Source of the DNA: Macrocybe gigantea
Taxonomy: Eukaryota > Basidiomycota > Agaricomycetes > Agaricales > Callistosporiaceae
Direction: 5' to 3'
NCBI GenBank assembly: GCA_011319805.1
Contig: SJRY01000272.1
Span: 124,001 to 188,000 of the forward strand
DNA length: 64,000 nt
The position numbers and the translations under genes are program-made. Position 1 is the stretch's first letter; each line of letters begins with the position of its first letter. The notes beneath the pieces were generated by a model. It searched no databases, was not told the DNA's origin, and was given only the letters and a program-made list of their open reading frames with translations. Shown here in pieces: positions 1 through 12,689 of this stretch.

Positions 1-2685
1 CTCTGCTTACTAGGTAATCTACATTTGCCTCTTCTCGCCGATCAGGCAGCTCATCCCATGATTGTATCTAGCCTGAACTTGCGAGCGACGATAGCCACCG
101 AACTCTCGGAGACAATCTCACTTCATTCAGGGGCTTTCATTTAATCAGATTGGTGCGTAATTGGGCATTAGTCGCATCCACGCTACAAAAATTTGGACAG
201 TGGTTCTGAAACTGTACTATAATTTATTTGCCACTGTAGGCCAACAATGTGGACCTCAGTTGACGATGATGTGCACATTCTGCCTTGAGATTGAAGACTG
301 ATAACTGTTCCCATGCTATTCCCCACGTCTAACGGCACACAGGCAATCGTGACTATGGGACTGCGGTCTGGATATGAACCGACGGAGGGCGACCTATCCT
401 CCTGTTCCCCGTTACTGGAGCTGGGTCCGTCGATTAGTGAGCATAAAGTATACCGACGAGCACTTCAAATCCGGTGGTATGAGTCTTCGAAAAAAACCTT
501 GCCACTCGAGATGTTGTTTCTCAGTTAAAATTCTAACTTAGTACATCAGTAGACATTATCGATAAAGCGGTGCTCTGCTGTTGGTCACGCAGTGTCGAAG
601 GGCAGGATTTCGGTGTGTGGTATCGTCGCCCCATTCTGTCCAGTGCAGTGCCTTATTCGGTTCAGAAAACAATCCGAACCACTTTGCGGAATGAGGAAGA
701 TGAACAGTGCTGACCCAAACTGAATGCTGTGACAGAAACTGTGATGGGCAGCAGAATTGGGCGACGAAACTGAGAAGGAGGACTGAGAAATACACTGCGT
801 TCGTTCGACAAAAGGAGAAGTGAGGACAATCTGAACAGTCCAAATGTCCGTGAGCTACAAATACAAGCAATCTGACACAAACTGTGTGCTATGAAAGGCC
901 GTGCTGTAACTAACCCTCACAGGAACAAGTGAGAAGAAAAAAAATACGAATCAGTTCCCCTCACATCTATACCATGACGCACCAAAAGTCGGAGCCGCCA
1001 CGGAATCAGAGACAACGCCCATGATGCAAATTTCACGTTGGGCGCTGGTGGTCAAGCGCTACATTTATATCGACTCGGTACATCGAAACGCATGCTCTGT
1101 TCTCCGACACAAACGCAATATCTCACGGACTGAATTCACCACCCCTCCTCTGTGCCTCGGACTTGGTCATTGTGAACTGCGGGCACTGGCATGCGTTTTC
1201 TCATCGGCTTTGTGTCAAATTTCAATAGCGTCATGGTGCGGAGGATTGTAAATTCGGGATCAAGTTCATGCGCACTGCACTGGTGCGGAAGAAGGCGATC
1301 AACGCCATGTCAATCAGGGGCGGCGGGGTCTGTGTGCGATTTCAAGACCCTTCCAGCTCAGCAACACAGCACGTCCACCTCTGCCAACAAATCGGATCTC
1401 TCCGCAGCTTCCGACCAATGGAATGTCTCGGTGATAATTTTCTCAAGACCATTCAGTTCTGCCGTGCGAGCGTCAAAGGCTGAAATTTGAAAATTTCAAG
1501 GCTTGAAAGCGCGGCTTGCGGAGGGCTTCTCGTCCGCTCTGACGACACCAGAGATGACCACACGACGATCATCGCTGTGGCTGTTTCCGTAACTCGGAAT
1601 TTTGAAGTGCTTCCTTCCTGCATGGGCCAAGAACCCACATCGCCTTGAGGCCAGTCGACTTCTGCATTCTCTGATCAGATCCTCACACAAAGAAAAATCG
1701 CACACGCGCAGCACGCGATCTTCCACCCTCCACCGTCGATCCGCGGACGAGTCTTTGATTCGTTTGAGATCTGTTGGGGTTTGCCTAAATATGTACAGGC
1801 CTTCTTTTCTAAAGGCCCCTAAGTCGAGAAGATCCTCAGATCGGTCATAGCGCGATCAGATTCCATTTTTCTGAAGCGCTTCTTCTGCGCAGAGCGCAAG
1901 CGCTACGCCAGGCGCTTACCACAGCTACCGCCAATGAGACGTGATCATCATCATCGGCCCAGCCAATGCTGGTCAAAGTCAAAGGAGTCAAGGACGAAAG
2001 GCGCCAGGCGCGGGCGTCTGCTGAAAAGGAAACGAATCAAAGACGGGGAGCCGTTTGCTCACAAAACGGGCTAATCATGATGCATGATGATGATTGCATG
2101 ACGTTTCGTCCGATAATGATATTCAATTCCCATCCCACGCCTGCCTTGCGTCGCATCGTGATATCATACTATGTAAGTAGGCTATGAAGCTCACCATGCG
2201 GTTTTCTTACACTGCAGCTTGACGTGCGCTCCAATTCTTTCGAGAAGCCCGTGATGGACGTTGGGCGCTCGGATCTCGCGAAGACGACCTCTAACAGTCA
2301 TCGGATTGCCATGATTCCAGCACCACGGAATGACGGTAACGTTAACCTGATTCGAAGAGTATTTCTATTTTCTGGGAGAGTGGAGTGCAAAAATGTACAG
2401 GTTAAAGTTACAGTATATGTACAGGCGAACATAAATTACAATTGTCATGCGTGGGGTATGGATGGATGAGATTGCTCATATGGATGTACTTGGAACAGTG
2501 TCTTGCGAGGACGAGTGATGGATATTCGAGCACCGCGGTTTCACCAAACGAAAATGAAGTGAATAAAGATATGCGACAAAGGCCATGCAAGAAAGCACGG
2601 AAGAGAAGGAAAGAAGCGTCCATTCAAGCAAGAAGATTGATCCGGCTATTGGTCGCCACCGCGGCCTTTTCGTCGTTGCAGATGC
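1..2685. other. Stretch without a supported gene
   Basis: Only short, mutually overlapping reading frames are present on both strands. None shows a recognisable domain, a run of introns joining frames, or low-complexity protein composition. Around 2070-2110 there is a short ATG/CAT-rich stretch (TGATGATGAT-like), which is simple sequence. The end of the downstream F-box gene (minus strand) defines the right edge. Confidence 0.5.
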
Positions 2686-4091
2686 TCATGGATCTGGGCA
2701 CTCCGAGAGTTGTTTGGACCGGAGGCGCCTTTTCCACAACGCTTGCGAGGCGAGGTCCTTGCAAAATTCCTGCAGGCGTTGGGTCGCGGCGATACGCTCT
2801 TGGTGCTCCTCTTGATCGTAGGGCGCAGCATCCTCACTGGCAGCGACGGCGACGTCGATGCGAGTGAGTTTGTCATAAAACTCTGACCCGCGCTCGACGC
2901 GAAGAGAGGAACTGCTCGAGGGCAGAGCACACGTCCACGACGTCGTCTTCGTAACACTGCATCGAAAGGCTCTCGATGGGGATCCTGCGAGGTTGGACAT
3001 GGTATCGACGACGCTGTCAACGGGAAGAACGGCGAGATGTGGAGCTTGCGCAGGCGCGGGAGCGGCGTCGCGCTCGGTTTGGCAAACTGCGCGTCCGACA
3101 CGGCCGTCGTGAGCGAAAACTCGTCGATCGTGCGGCCGACGGCGGCCATGATGCGTTCCGTGCAGACGCGGTTGGCGTCCTCGGACTCGTGGTAGCAGCT
3201 GCCGAGGTCGAGCACTTGCAGCCTGCACAGGACTGGCGTCGTGGCCCATCGGGCGTCGCCGAGGTGCGTGTCACGGATGATAAGCTTCCGGAGAGACGGG
3301 ACGCGCAGCAGGGACGGAAGCGAGAGCTCCGAGCCGAGGACCGGATGCATCGGGATATCGTCGTCGCCGAAGACCAAGGGGACATACGGATAAACGCCCT
3401 CGAGCTCGGGAGCGTGGAGCTTCGAGCGTGTGATCCGGTCGAGGGAGAGCTCCTCAAGGTGCGGAACAGTGGCAGCGATCGAGACGACCAGCCGCTCGCT
3501 CCTGTTACATAAAAAAAAAATCATCAATAAAACGGGGTCCGCTCACGTCACAACGAGCCAGTGGAACTTACAACGGGCACTGGTCCTCAGGGCTGCAGTT
3601 GGAGATGCTGAGGCGCCGGAGTTCGGGGAGGTAGGCAAAGGGCGTGATGAGAGATTTGTCGAGGGAGCCAGCCACTCTCAGACAGAGGCGTGCGAGGCGG
3701 GGGCTCGCAATCAACAGAGAGATAATGGCATCAGTTTTAGCCCGCGGCGTTTGATGGGGCACTTGATCAATAGACTCGGTGCACAAATCCAAATCCTCGA
3801 TATAGCGGCAGTAGCTCCTTGGTACGCAGTCGAGGAATCGTTCCAAATGATCAAAGCTGTTCAATTTGATGACCTGGAAGAGAAAAAAGCCAGCTCAACG
3901 CACGCTGAGAAGGGGCAAGAAGTAGGGGTTTCACTCACCCTAAAGGATGCAGGAATGCAGATTTCATAGCTTCGCATGTCGACTCTGGAGAGAGACTTTA
4001 CATCGCTCGGACTGAGATTGTCGACGACGGTGAGCTTCATTTCGTTAGGAAGGGAGTGCCACAGGCATGTCTCGGAGATAGAAGGGGCCAT
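2686..4091 (-). CDS. F-box/LRR-like protein (frame interrupted)
   Basis: Exon 1 (4091-3939) encodes an F-box-like N-terminus (LPNEMKLTVVDNLSPSDVKS), the usual docking segment for SKP1 in SCF ubiquitin ligases. Introns follow at about 3938-3874 and 3571-3502, both with GT-AG ends. Exon 2 holds leucine-rich segments (RLARLCLRVAGSL, ELRRLSISNC). Exon 3 continues with HLEELSLDRI, SLRKLIIRDTHL and LQVLDLGSCY, typical of the large F-box/LRR families of Agaricomycetes. After about 3040 the plausible protein hops between three frames (ending SKQLSECPDP, stop at 2686), needing about three single-base corrections. These could be assembly errors in a GC-rich stretch or real damage. Substrate unknown. 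Confidence 0.65.
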
Positions 4092-7000
4092 TGCAGGTCG
4101 TGTTGGATGTTCGTAAAGCTACTAGTATAGCGTTGATGATGCCAGGCTGGAAATGCTACAGAGAGAAGTGGAGGATGGGGTTCATCAGGAGGCCCCTTTT
4201 ATTTATTCCATGAGGAGGTCTTCTAAGCTTCTCCGAAGACATCGACTTCGACCTTGTCGGGGCGAACAAAAAAAAATGAAGGCTATTTGGTCATGTTTGT
4301 GGTGGTATGCCATCAAGAGATCTGTGTGATGCTGTCAACGCGGCTTCCATGTGTAAAATGTGCTGTGCTCTTCCCCCAAAACCCTGCAATCTTGTTCGCT
4401 TTGCCACCGACACTTGCGTTCTCCTTCTTTCTTTCTTTTTTTTGCGGGCCGGGTCAACCGAAATGACTGGTTTTCGCTAGCTTTGACGGCCTGCGCAGGA
4501 GGCGGTGAATCTCATCTGCAGCAAATTGAAAACAATAGAGTCCAACACGAAGAACACGCCATCTGAACTGGACCCGGTAAAGGGCCCGTTGACACCGGAA
4601 TTTCATTATCCTGAATCTGACGCTTGAGTCTTCAAACCAAATCTGCTCGTTGTCGCGATCTCTATAGCGACAGGGCCGTCCCCGATCGCCATCGCGTACG
4701 CGAGTATCCTTTGTTTGAACCGCACTTCTTTGGTGTGATCGACGAGTTCGAGCAACCGCGACCAAAGGCTGCAGCAGATGTGATGTGTGGTTATATCACC
4801 TCAAGGCAGTGAGTAGCGGCGAGACCGGTGCCCAGTCGCCCAACGACCTATTCGACGACCGCGTCGCATGACAAATGATCCTTTCTTCATATCCACCGTC
4901 TAATTACACTTGTCCCTAGGTTTCAACAGGTCTGAACTAGACCTCAAGTCACGTCACTTTCGTCAATGGCCAAATCGGGCAGTAGAGCGCCCTGGATTTC
5001 ACCCGACGACGTCGGCGAATTCCACCGACCCTGTCTAGTACTTTTTGCTGGGTTCCCTCAAAAGCTCGGGCTTGACAGCATTGCTATTGAACACGGCCTT
5101 GCAGTATACGATACAATGTACAGACGCCAAAAAAACTTTTTGTGTGCTCTGAAGCGGCGCTTATGTCCTGTTGATAGATCGCTAGTATGCATGCGTTCTA
5201 TTTGGGTGGCCCCTATCCCGCGTTTCTGATCCATACCGCACAAATACCCCGCACACGCCGGACTCGGGCTGGATTTCCCCAAAACAGGGCAAGAGCGCCA
5301 GCGCTTTTGCCCTTTGATTTACCTCCTTTACTCCGTACCTGTGGATGACGAGAGAGGCACAGACGCCTTCCCAGCTTTATACGTAATCCATGCGCGCAAA
5401 GCGTGCTTCGTCCAAATAAAATGCGCTTTGCAAACGTTTCGAGCACGAGCGCCGTCTAACTCAAGTAGGACTGTGATGTTGTTTACTTGGCCTCCAGCGT
5501 TTCCGGTATTGAACCCGCTCATTAGATCGAAAGAACCGAAAAGAGAAACCAGTACATGTGGTTCTGTCTAGCTGGGCGACGATGCGACATGTGTATCATT
5601 TTCCTCGGGTTTCTGGAGGGGATGTTTTGGACTCGCATGATGCGCCTGAGGGTGACGCAAGTCACTCAAGTTCATCGGATGTCTAAATTCAAACCCGACA
5701 TCTGCAGTTCCGCTCCGCGTGCCTCCGGGTCGAACGTCGAAAACGTTGAACGATGTGATCTCGATCATGAACGAGTCTTCTCCAATTCGACATGAGGCTG
5801 CACAGTGTTACGGCTTGCGCGGTGAGCACGGCGACCACACCGACGACGGTAACGAATGACAATGACATATATGCATGTGCGCACTCGTGATTGTAATTGG
5901 ACTGCGCGGGCTGTCAGATCTTGTGTGAACAGTCAAGGTCTCGATGGGTGTGACTGATCGATCGCATGGTCAATACGTCCGTCGTCGAGACGTCAAGGCT
6001 AGCCTGTTTCCGGTTGCGTAGTATTGCCTTTTTTTTTTCGTATCACAGAGGCGACGCACCAACGCGTGTAGGGTTATAACCGACGAGTCATATCGACGAC
6101 GCAACAGTCGTCTAGAGCCAATCATAGTGCAAACATCTGTATGAGCGGTCGTTTCCGAGTTTTTTTTTTGTCTGCGTCATTCGGGGTCAGGCAGAAGCCG
6201 CCGTCGCTTCTGACGAACATCACGGAGCAGCGCCCAAACCATTCCCGCGAAGCAATTCCAAGTTGAAGGAAAAAGAAGAAAAATATAACAGGAAAAGAAC
6301 ATTCGACACTGGAATGTTGGAATGATACGCGGGTTAGGCGTACTCCGAGTCTGAAGCTCGGGAATGAACATAAAGGCCTATCGGAATGCCCGGAAATACA
6401 GGGCTTCTTCGGAATAGAAAAAGAAAAGAGAAAAAAAATTATCATACCGTGTTCCGGTCAAGACGATCGAATTGAGTTGACGTATCCTGCTAAACGGCCA
6501 GCTCGGCATAGCTTTTTGGATGATGGATGATGGATGAGACGACCGAGGAGGTAGCCCGATTGGGCGAAGCGGAGGTAAAGTTCGGATGGAAGATTCGGCG
6601 CGGCCTCATCCGCGATACACCCATACCTCCGACGCACAGCTCCATGTTGATTCAAAGGCTCCGCAGTCCCACGCACCAATATACATATTTGCGAACCTGA
6701 TCATGCTTGTGTCTTCTCGCGAACCTCAGGTCTTACCGTCTTACACGAAACTGGGTGTCCTCAAGTGACCTCGCTTGTTCGCTGGCGATTCTCAGCTGTC
6801 TTGTCGAACGCAGATGAGCAAAGGCATGGGTTCTCGGATTCTTCACGCGTTAAGGGACGCTAAATGAAGTTCTGGAATTATTCGCCGGCGGTTAAATCGC
6901 CGGTCCGCGCGTAAAATACAGTCGGGTTTCTCGTTGCGGGTGGGCGTACGGCAGCTGTCATTGTAGGCGAGGACAGCCCAGTTAGAGAACGGTTACAGAA

Positions 7001-8602
7001 GAGCGAGTTTGCCATAGAGGGATGAACGAGCTAGCATGACGATAAAGCAGCGCCTCGAAGGCTTGATAGATGTCGTGAGGTGGCTTAAGCCTTCTGTGTA
7101 TCCAACATCCATCGTCTAGACAGTTAGGCGGCTCAAGATTTGTTCAGGGCCAGAGGGCAGGCGGAACAACAGGAAATATCCGCAATGCTCAAACATCATT
7201 CGGACCAGAGAGCAAAGAAAAGCGCCATCATTTTTGATGGCACAGGTGCGCAAGTTTGCCGACTTGGATACGAAACACAGCCAGAAGAGAAGGGGGAGGT
7301 CGCGGGATGGGAAGAGACGGACCAGCGTTCTGAGATATTCCCCGACTCGTCGGTGGAGGAGTTGGCGCGTTGTAGGAGCTGTGGCTCAACTGTGGGGAAT
7401 ACAGAACGGACACTTCCAGGTGAATTGGCAGAGTTATATGACCGGTTAGCTGGAGAGTAGGAGGCGGCTTTTCCCAATGTGGGCCAGCGACACGGGTTCA
7501 GCGGTTTCACATCCTCGCAACTTGCAGGGGAGTCCGTGCTGGTCGTCCGAATCATTCAATCATTCATCACTTGTCTGATCGACGAAAATGCCTAGGCGGG
7601 ACGTTATAAGACATGATTCGGCAATCCAACTCTCTGACCGAGGGTTTGGAGCCCATCTGGGGTATTTGCAAAACGCAGGGTCCTGAAGGGGGTGCACTGT
7701 TGTCTATAGGTTGGAAAGGGGCTGGTAGTGCCTCCGTCACCCCTTCTTGGTCCCGTTTTTCAACTCGAGGCCATCCTGTCGCACAGGGTTAATGCATGCC
7801 GAGTTGGCCTGATGTTCTGAAGAACTCGAGAACCCCGAAGCAAACGGGCACAAACGCCGTTTTCTTTTTTGTCGAATACAGCATGCGCCGTCTATTGATT
7901 GCAGAAGCGCGAGGCACAGGTTGTCCTTGGACAGGAGCAAGAACGAAAGTTTTTTGGACGCCGACGATCGCGAGGCTTGTGTGCGAAATTGACTGTGGTG
8001 AGAGATCAGCGGTTTCGATCTGGATGAATGGGGCAACATCACCAAGACCGTCAACTTCGGCATTTGGCCATGTCCAGCTGCCCAGTCCAGGCCATACCGT
8101 CGAATTAGCAGGCGCCACAGCCGTCAGACCAACCAAACGGGAAAAGGGAAGGCATCTGCTGTATGTAAGTCGGGCCATTTTGGGTTTTCTCTCAAGTCAT
8201 CAACCAGGTCACCTGTAGGCCGTTTCTTTTCCCCCTTCAGCGGCAGACCACGCCCAGTTTCCACAATCGGTCATCTCCACGCGGCAGACTAACGTGGGCA
8301 AAAAGCAACCGGATCCCCTGTCGAGTTCGGTAAAACGCGCAAGCCTGGTTTTGACATGCGTGCACGTTAGGAATGTTTACCACTCCTTGCAGTATGATCG
8401 CAAAACAGTCCGTATACAATTGATACCAGGCCAATGATGATGAGAGCAAATAGACTTTATATATCCCTCGACAAACGATAGCCTCCTGTTCCTTTTCCCT
8501 GGCTACCCCCCTCCGCCGAGCTGCCTACGCAGCGGTCGTTGTCTCCGTCGACTTGGGCCTTTTCACTAGTTTCAAAAGCCTGGCATCGGCGCCGCGTGTC
8601 AA
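4092..8602. other. Long stretch without a supported gene
   Basis: About 4.5 kb between the F-box gene and the G-alpha gene. Both strands contain only unrelated short frames. The longest overlapping pair (7796-8218 plus, 7789-8178 minus) and 7196-7555 minus have no recognisable motif and no supporting intron structure. A short (TGGATGA)3 tract lies near 6520-6540. I see no reverse transcriptase, transposase or long terminal repeat motif. Confidence 0.45.
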
Positions 8603-11194
8603 ATGCCACCAGCTCTGAGGAAGCCAGTCGACAAGGAAGACGTAGATCCCCTCGCGGAGATCACGGCACCTCCGCCCAACGAGACCTCTGAACAGAGGGA
8701 GGTTCGCCTCGCCGCAGAGGCGCATGCCAAGGAGGTATCTGACCACATCGACGAAGAGATAGAGAAGCAGCAAGCTGCAGAAAGGCGGGCACCAAAGGCC
8801 ATGAAAGTTCTTTTGCTTGGCACGTCTCATTCCATTCAACTCCACGAGCAACACCAGATCACTATCACTAACGCTTGTGCTCCTGCACCCCCAGGTCAGA
8901 GCGAATCAGGTGATGCTTTCAATGCCCCATGTCCGTGAAACCCCGTAGACTGACATCCCAACTTAGGCAAATCCACGACTCTCAAAAGTGCGTCGACTTT
9001 CCTTCGTACAGACGTCGAAGCGTCCCTGTGATCTGACAAGTATTGGCGTAATAGACTTTCAAATTCTCTATGAGCCCAAGGCAGGTCTTTCCATTCCACG
9101 CACATAGATTTTCTTGTCATGACATTCGGTGGGTATCAGGCGTTCAAAACGGAGCGTGCATCATGGAGAGCTGTCATACAGCTCAACGTGGTTCGATCAA
9201 TACATCTCATACTTGACGCGATGACACGCGCTCAGACAGGCTTTTACTCGGCGTCATCGACTGGAACGGAGCTCGACCCTGAGCTTCTCAAGCTCAAGAT
9301 GCGCCTGTCGCCGCTTCTGCAGGTCGAGCAGGTTCTGACGCGACGACTGACATCGTCTGGTTCGGGCGAAACGGACCCTACACGGACAGATCGGTCGAGG
9401 GCTACGCTCAAGGAGATCGCCGTCAACTCGGCCGCTCACTGGAAGGATGCGTTCAGCCGCCTGTTGACGGGAGACTCGTCCAGCGATCTGGGATCTGACG
9501 AGGGGATCGACTTTGACGATCCAAACGACCCAGGTCTGATCCTCCATGCCTGTTCTGAAGACATGGTTCGTCTTTGGAATGATCCTATCGTTCACCAACT
9601 TTTGGAGAAACAAAATTTGCGACTGGAAGAGATGGCCGGTTTGTGAGTCATCCGGCCCTGTTTGATGATCAACTGCCTTCCCAGTTCTTTTGTGCATTGG
9701 CCTCTCATGTGGCTCTAATTAATGGGGATATCCTGCCTTTACAGCTTTCTGGACTCTCTGGATCGCGTCACTGCCCCACGATACATTCCCACAGACGGTT
9801 CGTGCTTGTTTTATCTGCTCTTATGGCAAAGGGTGGTTTTATTGATGATATACGACAGATGACATCCTACGAGCACGACTAAAAACACTAGGTCCGTTGT
9901 TGTCTCGTTTACCATGGTTCTTCATAACACAGAAATTTGGCAGGCGTCACGGAGCATCGCTTCACGATCACACAGGGTGAGATACCGAGGTTGCATCTAC
10001 TGCATGGTACTGACTTTAGTTTCGCCTTGTATTCGTGCCGCAACAGGAACATCTCTCGGACGAACATGGCGGATATTTGATGTGGGAGGACACCGATCGT
10101 TGGTTTGTTCTGTCCTTGTCGTATCTTGCGCCGCTGATCATCGTTTTTTCCCCGTTTATAGAGAGGTATGCTACCATGAACAAGATCGTCATCGCCATGC
10201 ATCGCTGAGTTTGTCGGCTGTCAGCGGCTTGGGCTCCCTATTTTGATGATATGGATGCAATTATCTTTCTGGCGCCCATCAGGTAAGTACAGTCATCACG
10301 ACCATCTTGGTGCAAACACGGACCTCTCCCTCTCCTCTTTGCCGTTGTACATGATGCTGATATGGCTCCCAGCTGCTTTGATCAAGTTCTCGACGAGGAC
10401 CCGAAGGTCAACAGATTGGTAAGGTCGCATTTTCACATCTCCCCTGTCATTCCCAGGGATGGTTCAGTTGATCTTTTGCTTGACGACAGGAAGACTCTGT
10501 GTTGCTCTGGACGTCGATCGTGACCAATAAGCTAATGAAGAACACCAATTTGATTCTTTTCCTCAACAAGATTGACATTCTCAAGGCGAAGCTGGCAGCT
10601 GGAACGCGATTAGCGGATCACGTAGTATCGTACGGCAGTCGGCCAAACGACTTTGACCACGTCTCCAGTTGTGAGTAGCCTTAAACCCTTTATGGTGCGA
10701 ACGGTTCCCGGGTTCTCACAGTGCGCTTCTCCTCTTCATTTTTGGGCCGGAACTGGTCCCGTGACAGATCTCAAGAAGAAGTTTGGTTCGTCGTGGTGAT
10801 GCTCTCCTCATCTTCGTCAACCACCTGACTCTTTTGCTCCTGGGCCCCATTGGGCCATGTCGCCTTTTTTTTTTCCCTCCTTGACTGGATTTTCGGCATT
10901 CCGTCGTGCAGCTGGTATACACAAGGAAAAGTCGATATTGCCTCGCCCGTTCTACTGTCATCTGACGGCCGTCACGGTGAGCTGATGATGATCTGGTACG
11001 ATGTGAAAAAGACGACTTGAATAATTTAATTTATAAATAGGATACCAAATCGACGAAGTTAATCCTCGGAAATAGTGCGTGATGCTCTTGGCAGAACTTC
11101 CGCCTCGCCCCGGGCCACTGAAACTGAAACACGTTCACTAGTCAAGGACATGTTGATGAGACGGAATCTGACGGAATCGTCCCTGCTGCAGTGA
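8603..11194 (+). CDS. Heterotrimeric G-protein alpha subunit, expanded basidiomycete type
   Basis: Sixteen exons splice to 1422 nt (473 aa), exactly divisible by three. Exons: 8603-8819, 8895-8909, 8967-8987, 9108-9642, 9745-9797, 9859-9891, 9944-9976, 10047-10102, 10162-10165, 10225-10282, 10373-10418, 10490-10670, 10768-10785, 10912-10976, 11041-11074, 11142-11194. Motifs in order: P-loop GQSESGKSTTLKN, FKTERASWRAVIQLN, switch I RARLKTLGVTE (Arg and Thr kept), switch II DVGGHRSLRAAW, FLNKIDIL (NKxD) and TAVTDTKS (equivalent of TCAT). An extra acidic/Ser-rich insert (about 9240-9520) sits in the helical domain, as in Agaricomycete-expanded G-alphas. The switch II position usually held by catalytic Gln is His. 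It should bind GTP and relay receptor signals at the plasma membrane. There is no N-terminal MGxxxS myristoylation motif; the protein begins MPPALRKP. The first intron is GC-AG. Confidence 0.93.
8820..8894 (+). other. GC-AG intron inside the G-alpha P-loop codons
   Basis: The exon ends ...GTTCTTTTGCTTG and the intron begins GCACGT and ends CCCCCAG. Splicing here restores KVLLLGQSESG in frame. No GT donor nearby gives the P-loop. The next exon is only 15 nt (8895-8909). Confidence 0.75.
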
Positions 11195-12689
11195 TGATCT
11201 TGCAGAAGCTGGATCGATCTTCTGCCTCGCGCGAGCTCTTCGGGCTGGCGTGCGGCGCGAAGAGCATGGCAATAACCGGAAGAAGCACGGTGGCCCGCAG
11301 ATTCCGGTTGTGCTACAGTCTAACGGCGTGTATGCTTTGTTCAGTCGATAGACGTGACCTTGCGTGTACCTTACTTCCTAGTATTGACATCATGCCGCAT
11401 CATCGTCCCTTGTCGAGTAGTGAGCCATTTTAGGTGGTGTTGTTTTTAGTTCAAACCTCATCTTGGTATGGCATTGGCGTAGAATGTGTTAGCATTTGCC
11501 AAGTGGCGACCGACACACTACTTGATAGGACCACTCTTTGTCCCCTACGCGCTGCAAGGCATCCGGCTTCGGTTGGATGGGATGCTAGATAAGTTTAAAA
11601 GGGAGCACTCGCGTTACCCTGCAATTTGTTTGCATCTTGAATGGTCCGGCATCAGGACAGGCTTAGAGGGACCCTATAATTAACGGACACGAAAAAAATC
11701 TTTTTCTGAACCATCTTGAGAAGAAAAAGATGGCAAACATTTTTCTGCCGTTGCTTATTGCATCTTGTGCTGTACAATCGGAAGGCGGAGCTGCGGCCAT
11801 AACGCAACTTGATCGTGACCTCTCTAGGGTTGGCGATTTCGATGTGTAACATGATCAAGTCGCATTCGCTTTCGGTCCCGGGATTGTGGGTGGGCCGTCT
11901 TCGGTATGTCTGTCAGTGACGAGGTTCACCGCTCGAGCCATCATCGACTGTGCCCAACATAGCTTGTCAAAAAAGCCCGAAGTCTGACATCTGACCTGTG
12001 CTACCTCTAGGCAAACCGTCCTAGATGGCGTTCGGGAACATTGTTCGATGCGATTGCGACGGCGTTGCAAAGATTGGCCTCCATGTAACGAAAAGTAACG
12101 CTTTCTCCGCCTCGCCTAGTGCCACTTTCCCCCCTTGCGAAAGATGTCGGACACAACCACAGCTATTTACAGATGAATTATCTATGAACCTGTGAATGAA
12201 CAGTCAGGAGGAAATTATCATTGCGGCGTAGGTGATCTTTGACCAGAATGACTGTCGTGAGAACATCTCGGCTCGTTGGGCACGCATCGCCACTTCCACC
12301 AAAGCCACAGTCTAATTTGCAGACAGATGAAGTTCATTCAAGGTATAAGAGAGCCTCGAGCAACATTTGGAAGTATCATTGTTTCACGCCTTCCTTCTGT
12401 CTTGAGGTCTTTCCTGATCACTATAAGAACACATCTTGGCAACTCCTTACTCTTGGTCTCTGGAAATACAAGGTAGCGCTGTTCCCTCTTTCACGACCCA
12501 TGGGGACTTCGACTTTTTCACAGCAGCTGGGGTTCAAAGATGATCAGTTGATGTGGCGAATCGAGCACATCACGCCTCGGTCAAATCCCTGGCACAGCTC
12601 TACCTTTTATATTGGCCCGAACATATCCTGTCAACGGTCTTCTTATCCCAAATCTCCTGGTGCCCTTTCGTCGTAGTGCTAGCGACTAC
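11195..12689. other. Intergenic region upstream of membrane protein copy A
   Basis: About 1.5 kb with no recognisable gene. An open frame at 12239-12676 (plus) ends just before copy A, but it has no known domain and covers the expected promoter. A weak TATA-like TTTATATTGG lies near 12606-12615, about 80 bp before the copy A start codon. Confidence 0.4.

Noticed and set aside
7196..7555. 119-codon minus frame
   Set aside because: Ser/Pro-rich by chance composition; nothing supports expression or homology.
7789..8218. Overlapping opposite frames of 129-140 codons
   Set aside because: Neither shows a motif, plausible composition or intron-linked continuation.
12239..12676. 145-codon open frame upstream of membrane protein copy A
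   Set aside because: It has no recognisable domain and sits where the copy A promoter and TATA-like element are expected.
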